Part shown: positions 1 through 5,073 of the stretch, one piece after another
Numbering within the stretch: position 1 is the first letter of the stretch
How the letters are laid out: each line of letters opens with the position of its first letter
Origin: Desulfobacterales bacterium
GTDB taxonomy: Bacteria > Desulfobacterota > Desulfobacteria > Desulfobacterales > JAFDCJ01
NCBI GenBank assembly: GCA_020345785.1
Contig: CP070771.1
Span: 1,618,052 to 1,623,124, forward strand
Reading direction: 5' to 3'
Length of the DNA stretch: 5,073 nucleotides
The notes under the pieces: model-generated
Told to the model about the DNA's origin: nothing
The model's database searches: none
The model's input: the letters and a program-made list of their open reading frames with translations, nothing else
Made by a program: the position numbers and the translations under genes

Positions 1-1075
1 CTGTTCCCAATACCGCCAGATTCAGAAACTGCGGCCACAGAACCTCAAAGCCGGTGCCCTTTAAAAAAATTCCCCGGATAATGATTAAAAAATGCTTCAG
101 GGGATTCAGAAAGGTCAGCCACTGAATCACCTGCGGCATGTTGGCGATGGGAAATACGAAACCGCTCAACATAAAAAAGGGCAAAATGAAAAAGAAGTTG
201 GTCATCATGGCCTGCTGCTGAGTCTTGGAGACGGTTGAAATAAACAGTCCGACACCCAGGGTGCTCATCAGAAACAAAGCGGTCGCCCCCAGCAGCAAAG
301 GGACGCTTCCCACCAGCGGTATTTGAAACCATAAAACGGCAAACACAATCACCATGATCATCTGGGCCTGGGCCACAATAATGAAGGGAATGGTTTTGCC
401 CAGGATCAGCTCGTAGGATTTAAGCGGTGTGACGATCAACTGTTCCATGGTGCCGACCTCTTTTTCACGCACGATCGCCATGGAGGTCAGCAAAAGAGAG
501 AGCAGCATCACCAGAAAGGCCACGATACCGGGAACATAAAAGTAGCGGCTGTCTAAATTGGGATTGTACCAGGTGCGAATACGGGCGTCGATCTCGCCGT
601 AGTCCAGACGCAGGGGGTAGAGCTCGTGCAGCATCTGGTTATTGAAGCGCTCCAGCACCACGGTTGTATAGGAAATCCTTACAGCCGCCATGTTGCTCAT
701 ACTGCCGTCCACCAGAATTTGAACGGCAGCGGTTTCTTTTTTACGGATGCGGCGGCTGAAGTCCGGTGGAATGCGCACCGCCATGTTGACGCTTCTGCTG
801 ATGAGCAGATGCTCCAACTGTCGCGGGTCTTGTACAAAATGGGTAACTCGAAAGGTCCGGTTGCCGTCGATGGCTTCGATTAGGCGCCGGCTTTCCGGCG
901 TGTGGGATTGGTCCAGCAGCGCCACCCGGATATCGCGCACATCGGTGGTGACTACGTAGCCGAACACGATCAGCTGAATCAGGGGGGCCAGGATCAATAG
1001 CGGCCGATTCTTCCTGTCCCGCAGCAGCTGAATGAATTCCTTGCGCACCATTTCCCGCACCCTGAGCCAGCTCAT
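1..1075 (-). CDS. ABC-2 type transporter permease, YbhR-like (3' end cut by window edge)
   Basis: This is an integral inner-membrane permease, one of two paralogous pore subunits of the exporter encoded by this operon. I translated it by hand: it is open for 358 codons from the ATG at 1073-1075 to the left edge with no stop. The family is usually about 370 residues, so only the last 10-20 are missing. Residues 1-24 are a basic cytoplasmic N-terminus (RKEFIQLLRDRKNRP), followed by a first membrane helix at about 25-43. A large extracytoplasmic domain runs from about 45 to 175. Five more hydrophobic segments lie at about 178-202, 226-250, 256-280, 288-309 and from 346 on. The VREKEVGTMEQL motif at 202-213, after the second helix, is typical of ABC-2 permeases (established family feature) and aligns with AREYENGTMETI in the neighbouring permease. 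The start follows a perfect AGGAGG nine bases upstream, and only 1 nt separates it from the preceding stop. The family call is firm; the substrate is unknown. Confidence 0.93.
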   Translation of the reverse strand, partial: MSWLRVREMVRKEFIQLLRDRKNRPLLILAPLIQLIVFGYVVTTDVRDIRVALLDQSHTPESRRLIEAIDGNRTFRVTHFVQDPRQLEHLLISRSVNMAVRIPPDFSRRIRKKETAAVQILVDGSMSNMAAVRISYTTVVLERFNNQMLHELYPLRLDYGEIDARIRTWYNPNLDSRYFYVPGIVAFLVMLLSLLLTSMAIVREKEVGTMEQLIVTPLKSYELILGKTIPFIIVAQAQMIMVIVFAVLWFQIPLVGSVPLLLGATALFLMSTLGVGLFISTVSKTQQQAMMTNFFFILPFFMLSGFVFPIANMPQVIQWLTFLNPLKHFLIIIRGIFLKGTGFEVLWPQFLNLAVLGT

Positions 1076-1076
1076 A

Positions 1077-2210
1077 CTAGAGGCCCTCCTTTTTTAGCAG
1101 GACGATGTTGCACAGCACCAGCAGGCCGAACATGGCCGCCAGCACAATATAACTGGGCCAGAGCTGCACCAGGCTGAGGTTGCGCAGATACAGCCCGTTT
1201 AGGATATCGATAAAATAAGTGGCCGGGACAACGCGTGAGATGGCCTTTAGGACAACGGGCATATTCTCCTGGGGAAAAACAAAATCGGAGAGCAGCAACG
1301 ACGGCAGGTAGGTTATCATAATCGCCATCTGATTGGCCACCAGCTGAGATTTGACGCCGGTCGATATCAGCAGGCCGATACCCAGGGCCACTCCGATATA
1401 GACGGTTGACGCCAGGATCATCAGCCAGAAACTGGATTTCATGACCACCCCGAACAGCAGCTGCCCCATTAAAATTGCCACCAGCACATCGGTCAGCGCA
1501 ATAAAAAAGTAGGGAATCGACTTACCCGCCAAAAATTCGACGGCCCCCAAGGGCAGCGAGCGGATGGTTTCCATGGTGCCGTTTTCATATTCTCTGGCAA
1601 TCACCAGCGATGTCAGCAGGGCGCCCACGATCATGATGATAACGGCGATAATGCCGGGGATAATGAAATTGCTGCTTTCCAGATCTTCGTTGAACCAGAT
1701 CCGGATGCGGCCTTCCACCGGCGGGTTGATACGGGTGCGGCCCTGGCGGTTCAAAAAGGCAAGCAACTGCTCCTGATTGGTGGTCGACACGTAGGCCGTA
1801 ACAAAGGCGCGGGTGTTGCCGGCATAGTTGGGATCGCTGCCGTCGATGATGACCTGCAGTGCACTCCGGCGGTCTGCCTTGAGATCGGCACTCCAGCCGG
1901 GAGGCAACACCACACCCACCAGGGCCTGATTGCGGTCGAGATAGTCAATCAGCGCAGCGGTATTGGGCAGATCGGCAATGACGTCAAAATAGATAGTTGC
2001 ATCCAGTTTCCTTATGAAATCCATACTTTGCGGGGTATGGTCGTGGTCCACGACAACCATCGGGATGTGTTCGACATCCAGACTGAGCGCATAGCCGAAG
2101 AGCAGAATCAGCAGCAGGGGAATGATCAATGCCAGATACAGGCTGCGAAAATCGCGAATCAGATGAAAGTACTCTTTTCTGGCCACCGCCCGGATGCTGC
2201 GCAGATTCAT
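1077..2210 (-). CDS. ABC-2 type transporter permease, YbhS-like
   Basis: This is a complete 377-residue inner-membrane permease that should pair with the downstream permease to form the export pore. A basic amphipathic N-terminus (RKEYFHLIRDFRS) precedes membrane helix 1 at about 24-44. A periplasmic domain at about 45-180 contains a VVLPPGWSADL stretch and an IIDGSDPNYAGNT stretch, both typical of this subfamily. Five further hydrophobic segments lie at about 182-204, 229-255, 261-284, 290-312 and 351-371. The AREYENGTMETI motif at 205-216 follows helix 2. The ATG overlaps the TGA of the preceding ATPase gene in an ATGA arrangement (4-nt overlap) and has GGAGGA 4 nt upstream, so translational coupling is likely. 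The length is normal for the family and I see no frameshift. It resembles the downstream permease throughout but clearly diverges from it, which fits an old duplication and a heterodimeric pore. The transported compound cannot be inferred; related systems are linked to drug or xenobiotic efflux. Confidence 0.95.
   Translation of the reverse strand: MNLRSIRAVARKEYFHLIRDFRSLYLALIIPLLLILLFGYALSLDVEHIPMVVVDHDHTPQSMDFIRKLDATIYFDVIADLPNTAALIDYLDRNQALVGVVLPPGWSADLKADRRSALQVIIDGSDPNYAGNTRAFVTAYVSTTNQEQLLAFLNRQGRTRINPPVEGRIRIWFNEDLESSNFIIPGIIAVIIMIVGALLTSLVIAREYENGTMETIRSLPLGAVEFLAGKSIPYFFIALTDVLVAILMGQLLFGVVMKSSFWLMILASTVYIGVALGIGLLISTGVKSQLVANQMAIMITYLPSLLLSDFVFPQENMPVVLKAISRVVPATYFIDILNGLYLRNLSLVQLWPSYIVLAAMFGLLVLCNIVLLKKEGL
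1085..1090 (-). promoter_or_regulatory. ribosome binding site for the second permease
   Basis: The minus strand has a full consensus AGGAGG with a 9-nt spacer before the ATG at 1073-1075. The bases also encode part of the C-terminal Lys-Lys-Glu-Gly-Leu of the preceding permease. This is the strongest ribosome binding site in the operon and confirms the start of a gene whose end lies outside the window. Confidence 0.85.
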
Positions 2211-2953
2211 GGGGTCCTCCGACCGACCAGTTTAACGAAGGCATCGTTTAAATCCGCTGACGGTCGGTCGGGAAACAGTTCGCTGACGATCCCGTCCGGA
2301 GAACCGGAGGCAACGATCTTACCTTCGTTGATGATGACAATTCGGTCGCAGTGCCGGGCCTCATCCATGTAATGAGTCGTCACGAACACGGTCACCTGCT
2401 GCCCGGTCAATTCCCGAATGAAGTTCCAGAAGTGTCGGCGCGTGATGGGATCCACCCCGGAGGTAGGCTCATCCAGAAACAAAATCCCGGGACGGTGCAG
2501 CAGCGCGCAGCCCAGGGCCAAGCGCTGTCTCCATCCGGGGGGCAATTCGCGGGTCAGCCGGTCTTTGGCCGCTTGCAGGCGCGTGATTTCCAGCACCCAG
2601 TCCATGCGCTCCCGCCACAGACGGACCGGCACATTGTAGATCCCCAGATAAAAGCGGATGTTCTCCAGGGGCGTCAGATCCTGGTAGAGGGAAAATTTCT
2701 GGGACATGTAGCCGATGGTGTGCTTGATGGCTTCGGGCTGGGTGATGAGGTCCAAACCCGCCACGCGGCCCGTCCCGCCGCTGGGGGTGATGATGCCGCA
2801 CAGCATGCGAATGGTGGTGGATTTGCCGGCGCCGTTGGGGCCCAGCAATCCAAAAATTTCACCCTTGCTCACCTGAAAAGAAATCCGGTCGACCGCCACA
2901 AAATGCCCGAATCGTCTTTCCAGGTTCTGCACGCGGACCGCTTCAGACGGCAA
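2207..2953 (-). CDS. ABC transporter ATP-binding protein, equivalent to the C-terminal half of YbhF
   Basis: This cytoplasmic ATPase is the second of two non-identical nucleotide-binding subunits that power the exporter. Counting from the TTG at 2951-2953 it has 248 residues. The order is Walker A GPNGAGKST at 38-46, Q-loop glutamine at 85 in YMSQKFSLYQDLT, a signature region at 137-141, Walker B ILFLDE at 157-162, D-loop GVDP at 166-169 and switch histidine at 194 in TTHYMDEA. The signature is LPPGW instead of LSGGQ, followed by the usual RQRLALGCALL. This deviation is, as I recall, normal for the second half of YbhF-type proteins. The frame stays open up to a TTG at 2980, which would give 257 residues. 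I prefer 2953 because GGGAGG lies 6 nt upstream of it and it trims an extension with no family match. It overlaps the end of the first ATPase gene by 11 nt and the next permease by 4 nt. Family and subunit role are confident; the exact start is less so. Confidence 0.94.
   Translation of the reverse strand: MPSEAVRVQNLERRFGHFVAVDRISFQVSKGEIFGLLGPNGAGKSTTIRMLCGIITPSGGTGRVAGLDLITQPEAIKHTIGYMSQKFSLYQDLTPLENIRFYLGIYNVPVRLWRERMDWVLEITRLQAAKDRLTRELPPGWRQRLALGCALLHRPGILFLDEPTSGVDPITRRHFWNFIRELTGQQVTVFVTTHYMDEARHCDRIVIINEGKIVASGSPDGIVSELFPDRPSADLNDAFVKLVGRRTP
2215..2220 (-). promoter_or_regulatory. ribosome binding site for the first permease
   Basis: The minus strand reads GGAGGA four bases before the ATG at 2208-2210. 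It sits within the end of the second ATPase gene, whose TGA overlaps the ATG as ATGA, a standard arrangement for coupled translation. Confidence 0.75.
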
Positions 2954-3746
2954 AGTCGTCCTCCCTGAGCGTTGCGTCAACCTGCAAAATACGCTGAATC
3001 ATGCCCTCTTCCAGATCGGCGAAGCCCGACATCAGTTCGGCGGGAGTGGCCTCGGCCAGCACCCGGGAATCATGCATCAGGACCAAGCCGTCGCACATTT
3101 CACCTTCATCCAGGTAGGCTGTTGCCACTAAAATGGTCATCCCCTGGTGTCGCATCTCGGTTAGAATTTCCCAAAACTCCTTTCGCGACACCGGGTCGAC
3201 CCCGTTGGTGGGTTCATCCAGGATGAGAATCCGGGGCTGATGGACGAGCACACAGGCCAGGCCAAGTTTTTGTTTCATCCCGCCGGACAGATCCCCGGCC
3301 TTGCGGTCTAAAAAAGGCAACAGATTGGAAAAACCGAGGTAGCGCTCCTGCCGCCGGCTCCGTTCCAGACCGCTGATACCGAAAATATCCATGAAAAAAT
3401 CAAGGTTTTCAGCAACGGTCAGATCCTGGTAGAGCCCGAAGCGCTGGGGCATGTATCCGATCAACTTTTTGACGGCGTCTTTTTGCCGCCCGACATCAAA
3501 ATCATCGACCCTGATGCTGCCGCTGGTCGGCGGCGTCATGGTGGCAATCATGCGCAGCAGGGTGGTTTTGCCGGCGCCGTCGGAACCCACCAGACCCACA
3601 ATCCTGCCCCGGAAAATGTCGAAAGAGGTTTCGGAGACCGCGATCAGGCTTCCGAACTGCTTGGTCACCTTGCGGACTTTGATGATCGGGGGGGCGCCGG
3701 CATCCGATGGGGCACCGCTCTGATGATTGTCAGCGAAACCAGGCAT
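2943..3746 (-). CDS. ABC transporter ATP-binding protein, equivalent to the N-terminal half of YbhF
   Basis: This is the first cytoplasmic ATPase of the exporter, 267 residues from the ATG at 3744-3746. Walker A is GSDGAGKTT at 54-62, with Asp where most ABC proteins have Asn; I recall the same change in the first half of E. coli YbhF. The Q-loop glutamine is at 101 in YMPQRFGLYQDLT, the signature LSGGM at 153-157, Walker B with catalytic Glu at 173-178 (ILILDE) and the D-loop GVDP at 182-185. The switch histidine is missing: the aligned stretch reads VATAYLDEGE, with Ala at 210. The first 20 residues are a Gly/Ala/Pro-rich tail before the domain. The frame extends upstream to a GTG at 3821, but that would overlap the adaptor gene by 92 nt and add 25 residues unlike the family. 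The ATG start overlaps it by 17 nt and has only a weak AGGA ten bases upstream, so coupling to adaptor translation is likely. In E. coli this domain is fused to the next one. Confidence 0.94.
   Translation of the reverse strand: MPGFADNHQSGAPSDAGAPPIIKVRKVTKQFGSLIAVSETSFDIFRGRIVGLVGSDGAGKTTLLRMIATMTPPTSGSIRVDDFDVGRQKDAVKKLIGYMPQRFGLYQDLTVAENLDFFMDIFGISGLERSRRQERYLGFSNLLPFLDRKAGDLSGGMKQKLGLACVLVHQPRILILDEPTNGVDPVSRKEFWEILTEMRHQGMTILVATAYLDEGEMCDGLVLMHDSRVLAEATPAELMSGFADLEEGMIQRILQVDATLREDDFAV
2960..2965 (-). promoter_or_regulatory. ribosome binding site that sets the start of the second ATPase
   Basis: The minus strand reads GGGAGG followed by a 6-nt spacer and a TTG at 2951-2953. It lies inside the last codons of the first ATPase gene. 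It favours this TTG over the longer possible start at 2978-2980, because within the longer frame these bases would simply code for Gly-Arg. Confidence 0.65.
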
Positions 3747-4896
3747 CGGCAGGCATTCCTGTTTTGAGTTCCAGCTTTGGATTGGGAATGGTAATTTTGA
3801 CCAGAAAGACCAGTTTGACACGCTCTTTGCGGGTTTGAATGATTTTGGGGGTGAATTCTCCCTCGGGTGAGATGAACGCGACCCGGCCCTGGTAGATTTT
3901 GTCCGGGAAGGTATCTATTTTAACCACGGCGGACTGGCCGGGCTTAACTTTGCCGATTTCGGTTTCCGGCACGAAAACCTTTAAATCGACTTCGGATAAA
4001 TCGGCGATGGAAATCACCTCCTGGCCGGGGGAGACGACCTCGCCGGGTTCGATGTTGCGGCTGATGATCACCCCGTCAAACGGTGCTCTCAGTTCGGTGT
4101 AGCCCAGCTGGATTTCGGCCAGATCCAGCGCCGCCCGGGCAGCTTCAACCGTTGCTCGCGCGGCATCCACCTCCCGTTCGGCGGCTTCGATTTTTTTGAG
4201 GTTGCTGCGGGCCAGTTTCACGGCGGCCTGGGCTTCTTTGAGGCGGGCGCGGGCTGTGTCTATATCCTCCCGGCGATAGCCTTCTTTAAACATAGCGTAG
4301 GTTTCCCGGGCGCGCCCGTATTCCTTGAGGGCCGTATCAAACTTGAGTTGCGCGGCATCGCGATCCCTTTCAGACACCACGTTCTTGCGAAAAAGCTGAT
4401 CATAGCGCTCTTTGTTGCGGCGGGCGTCTTCAAGGGCCGCCCGAGCTTCATCCACGGCGAGACGCGCGCTTTTGAGCTCCTGGGGCCGATAGCCGGCCTC
4501 GGCCTGCGCCAGCTGAGCAGCCAACGCCTTTTCGCTGGCCTCGGCCCTCTCGACCTCAGCCGGCAATATTTTTCGATTCAATTCAAGAACGGCTTCCGCT
4601 TGGCCGAGGTTCTTTTGCTGTTGTTCCAGGTTGGCCCGAGCCTGGTTCCGGCGGGCCGCAAACTCGTCGCGCAAAAGAACGGCCAGCAAATCTCCCGCCT
4701 TGACCGCCCGGCCCTCATCCACCGGAACCTCCCGCACCCGGCCGCTGACCTGAAAGGCAACATTGGCCTGGGTGGCTTCGATAATGCCGGAATAATAAAG
4801 TTCGGCGGTCTGCTCCTGATGCTGCCCCCGGTAGACCAGGCCGCCCACGCCCACCAACAGAACAACAAAGACTATCGGAATTAGTTTTCGTTTCAA
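3730..4896 (-). CDS. HlyD/YbhG-family membrane fusion protein (periplasmic adaptor)
   Basis: This 388-residue adaptor is anchored in the inner membrane and should link the ABC permeases to an outer-membrane channel. Residues 5-22 form one hydrophobic signal anchor; there is no lipobox cysteine. The first half of the lipoyl-like domain lies at about 36-75 (VSGRVREVPVDEGRAVKAGD). A long Ala/Glu/Arg-rich coiled-coil hairpin at about 76-265 carries two related motifs, GYRPQEL at 135-141 and GYRREDI at 206-212, as in YbhG. The second lipoyl half (RAPFDGVIISRNIEPGEVVSPG) is at about 270-291, followed by a beta-barrel domain and the YbhG-like end TPKIIQT...GMPADAWF. The start is a TTG at 4894-4896. 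No in-frame ATG exists between it and the upstream stop at 4948-4950, and AGAGGGG lies 6 nt upstream. It is the first gene of the operon. The outer-membrane partner is not encoded here. The family is certain; the YbhG-like subtype is very likely. Confidence 0.95.
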   Translation of the reverse strand: MKRKLIPIVFVVLLVGVGGLVYRGQHQEQTAELYYSGIIEATQANVAFQVSGRVREVPVDEGRAVKAGDLLAVLLRDEFAARRNQARANLEQQQKNLGQAEAVLELNRKILPAEVERAEASEKALAAQLAQAEAGYRPQELKSARLAVDEARAALEDARRNKERYDQLFRKNVVSERDRDAAQLKFDTALKEYGRARETYAMFKEGYRREDIDTARARLKEAQAAVKLARSNLKKIEAAEREVDAARATVEAARAALDLAEIQLGYTELRAPFDGVIISRNIEPGEVVSPGQEVISIADLSEVDLKVFVPETEIGKVKPGQSAVVKIDTFPDKIYQGRVAFISPEGEFTPKIIQTRKERVKLVFLVKITIPNPKLELKTGMPADAWFR

Positions 4897-4902
4897 GCCT
4901 CG

Positions 4903-4909
4903 CCCCTCT
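4903..4909 (-). promoter_or_regulatory. ribosome binding site for the membrane fusion protein gene
   Basis: The minus strand reads AGAGGGG, then six bases, then TTG at 4894-4896. It supports the TTG as the real start, since no ATG or GTG in this frame is available further upstream before the stop at 4948-4950. One arm of a short inverted repeat (4907-4915) overlaps its 5' edge. Confidence 0.6.
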
Positions 4910-4936
4910 GAATGCGCTCCAAGACTTACTGCATTC
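4907..4936. repeat. short imperfect inverted repeat in the operon leader
   Basis: TCTGAATGC at 4907-4915 and GCATTCTGA at 4928-4939 region (arm at 4931-4939) are inverted copies with one mismatch, separated by 15 nt. In the mRNA of the minus-strand operon this could form a weak hairpin whose inner arm touches the ribosome binding site at 4903-4909. The stem is short and partly AT-rich, so a functional role is only a possibility. Confidence 0.3.
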
Positions 4937-4968
4937 TGAAAAAGAATTCAAGTCAGAAGGGGATTCTC

Positions 4969-5073
4969 ATGGAATTGGATCAAATTCGAAAAAAGCGCGG
5001 TATATTTTCGGAGGGTCTTTTACTCGCGCAGCGCAGTCGTCGCGCACATGTGGCGCAAGCGCTGGCGCTGCGG
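4969..5073 (+). CDS. possible divergent gene, 5' end only, unrecognised
   Basis: A plus-strand frame starts at the ATG at 4969-4971 and stays open for 35 codons to the right edge. AGAAGGGG lies 6 nt upstream of the ATG, a fair ribosome binding site. The peptide begins MELDQIRKKRGIFSEG and continues with an Arg/Ala/Leu-rich stretch. I do not recognise a family, and it does not look like the start of a TetR regulator, which is the usual neighbour of such operons in enterobacteria. It would be divergent from the exporter, with 72 nt between the two starts. Against it: the fragment is short, a minus-strand frame in the same stretch is also open from the right edge to a TGA near 4970, and the near-palindrome at 4972-4987 falls inside its first codons. 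It may therefore be a chance frame in an intergenic region. Confidence 0.35.
   Translation, partial: MELDQIRKKRGIFSEGLLLAQRSRRAHVAQALALR
4972..4987. promoter_or_regulatory. 16-bp near-perfect palindrome, possible operator
   Basis: The bases GAATTGGATCAAATTC are symmetrical around a central GATC, with five matching outer pairs (GAATT/AATTC) and a single mismatched pair next to the centre. The site lies 76-91 nt upstream of the first gene of the exporter operon, a normal position for a repressor or activator site. Operators of this size and symmetry are common for dimeric regulators, but no regulator gene is visible here. It also overlaps codons 2-7 of the possible divergent reading frame, and the palindrome could be chance. 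Confidence 0.35.
5027..5072. repeat. GC-rich inverted repeat at the right edge
   Basis: CGCAGCGC at 5027-5034 and GCGCTGCG at 5065-5072 are perfect inverted copies separated by 30 nt; the loop contains the 8-bp palindrome CACATGTG at 5045-5052. No T-run follows before the window ends, so it cannot be called a terminator. GC-rich coding sequence often yields arms like these by chance. Confidence 0.3.

Noticed and set aside
2943..2965. Programmed +1 frameshift joining the two ATPases
   Set aside because: The GGGAGG is about 14 nt before the TGA, much further than in the known prfB-type site, and it is ideally spaced for initiation at the TTG. No convincing slippery codon is visible.
2351..2968. 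A 205-codon plus-strand open frame across the second ATPase
   Set aside because: It lies entirely antisense to a clear ABC ATPase with all the family motifs. Its protein is rich in Gln, Gly and His with no recognisable domain, as expected from the opposite strand of a GC-biased gene.
2673..3434. A 17-bp exact direct repeat (2673-2689 and 3418-3434), plus a near-repeat at the Walker A regions
   Set aside because: Both copies encode the conserved LYQDLT stretch and the nucleotide-binding loop of the two paralogous ATPases. Homology explains the repeat; it is not a mobile or regulatory repeat.
3747..3821. Longer first ATPase starting at the GTG at 3821
   Set aside because: The extra 25 residues overlap the end of the adaptor gene, have no clear ribosome binding site and do not resemble the family N-terminus.
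4348..4884. A 178-codon plus-strand open frame across the membrane fusion protein
   Set aside because: It is antisense to the coiled-coil region of the adaptor, whose biased codons keep the opposite strand open. No family resemblance or good ribosome binding site was seen.
4917..4950. Sigma-70 promoter for the operon (TTGAAT, 17 nt, TAAGTC on the minus strand)
   Set aside because: The spacing is right, but the -10 box matches only two of six consensus bases, so I do not list it as a promoter.

Overview
This window holds one tightly packed minus-strand operon encoding a complete or nearly complete multi-component ABC exporter. The layout matches the Escherichia coli ybhG-ybhF-ybhS-ybhR system and its yhiI-rbbA-yhhJ relatives. 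A periplasmic adaptor (membrane fusion protein) implies a cell with two membranes, so the source is Gram-negative. The moderately GC-rich sequence, frequent TTG starts and the family combination would fit a Desulfobacterota or other proteobacterial lineage, but no lineage-specific marker is present and this is only a guess.

In transcription order (right to left), the operon has five genes. A YbhG-like membrane fusion protein lies at 3730-4896 and a first ABC ATPase at 2943-3746. A second, different ABC ATPase follows at 2207-2953, then an ABC-2 permease of YbhS type at 1077-2210. A paralogous ABC-2 permease of YbhR type (1-1075) runs off the left edge, probably missing only its last 10-20 residues. 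Successive genes overlap by 17, 11 and 4 nt and are then separated by 1 nt, so they are almost certainly one transcript with translational coupling. In E. coli the two ATPases are one fused protein (YbhF); here they are separate genes in different frames.

The expected machine has two permeases as the inner-membrane pore, two non-identical ATPases as the motor, and the adaptor spanning the periplasm towards an outer-membrane channel of TolC type. No such channel is encoded here. The ATPases are asymmetric. The first has a good signature motif (LSGGM) but lacks the switch histidine; the second has the histidine but a degenerate signature (LPPGW). These defects fall in the same composite ATP site, leaving the other consensus. 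The substrate cannot be read from the sequence.

The right end (4897-5073) is less clear. It holds the operon leader, a short plus-strand reading frame that may start a divergent gene at 4969 (cut by the window edge and not recognised), and several inverted repeats. One of these, a 16-bp near-palindrome at 4972-4987, is a possible operator. No tRNA, rRNA, CRISPR array, insertion sequence or convincing terminator was seen. Apart from these right-edge features the window is an ordinary exporter operon, with no clear sign of an undescribed system.
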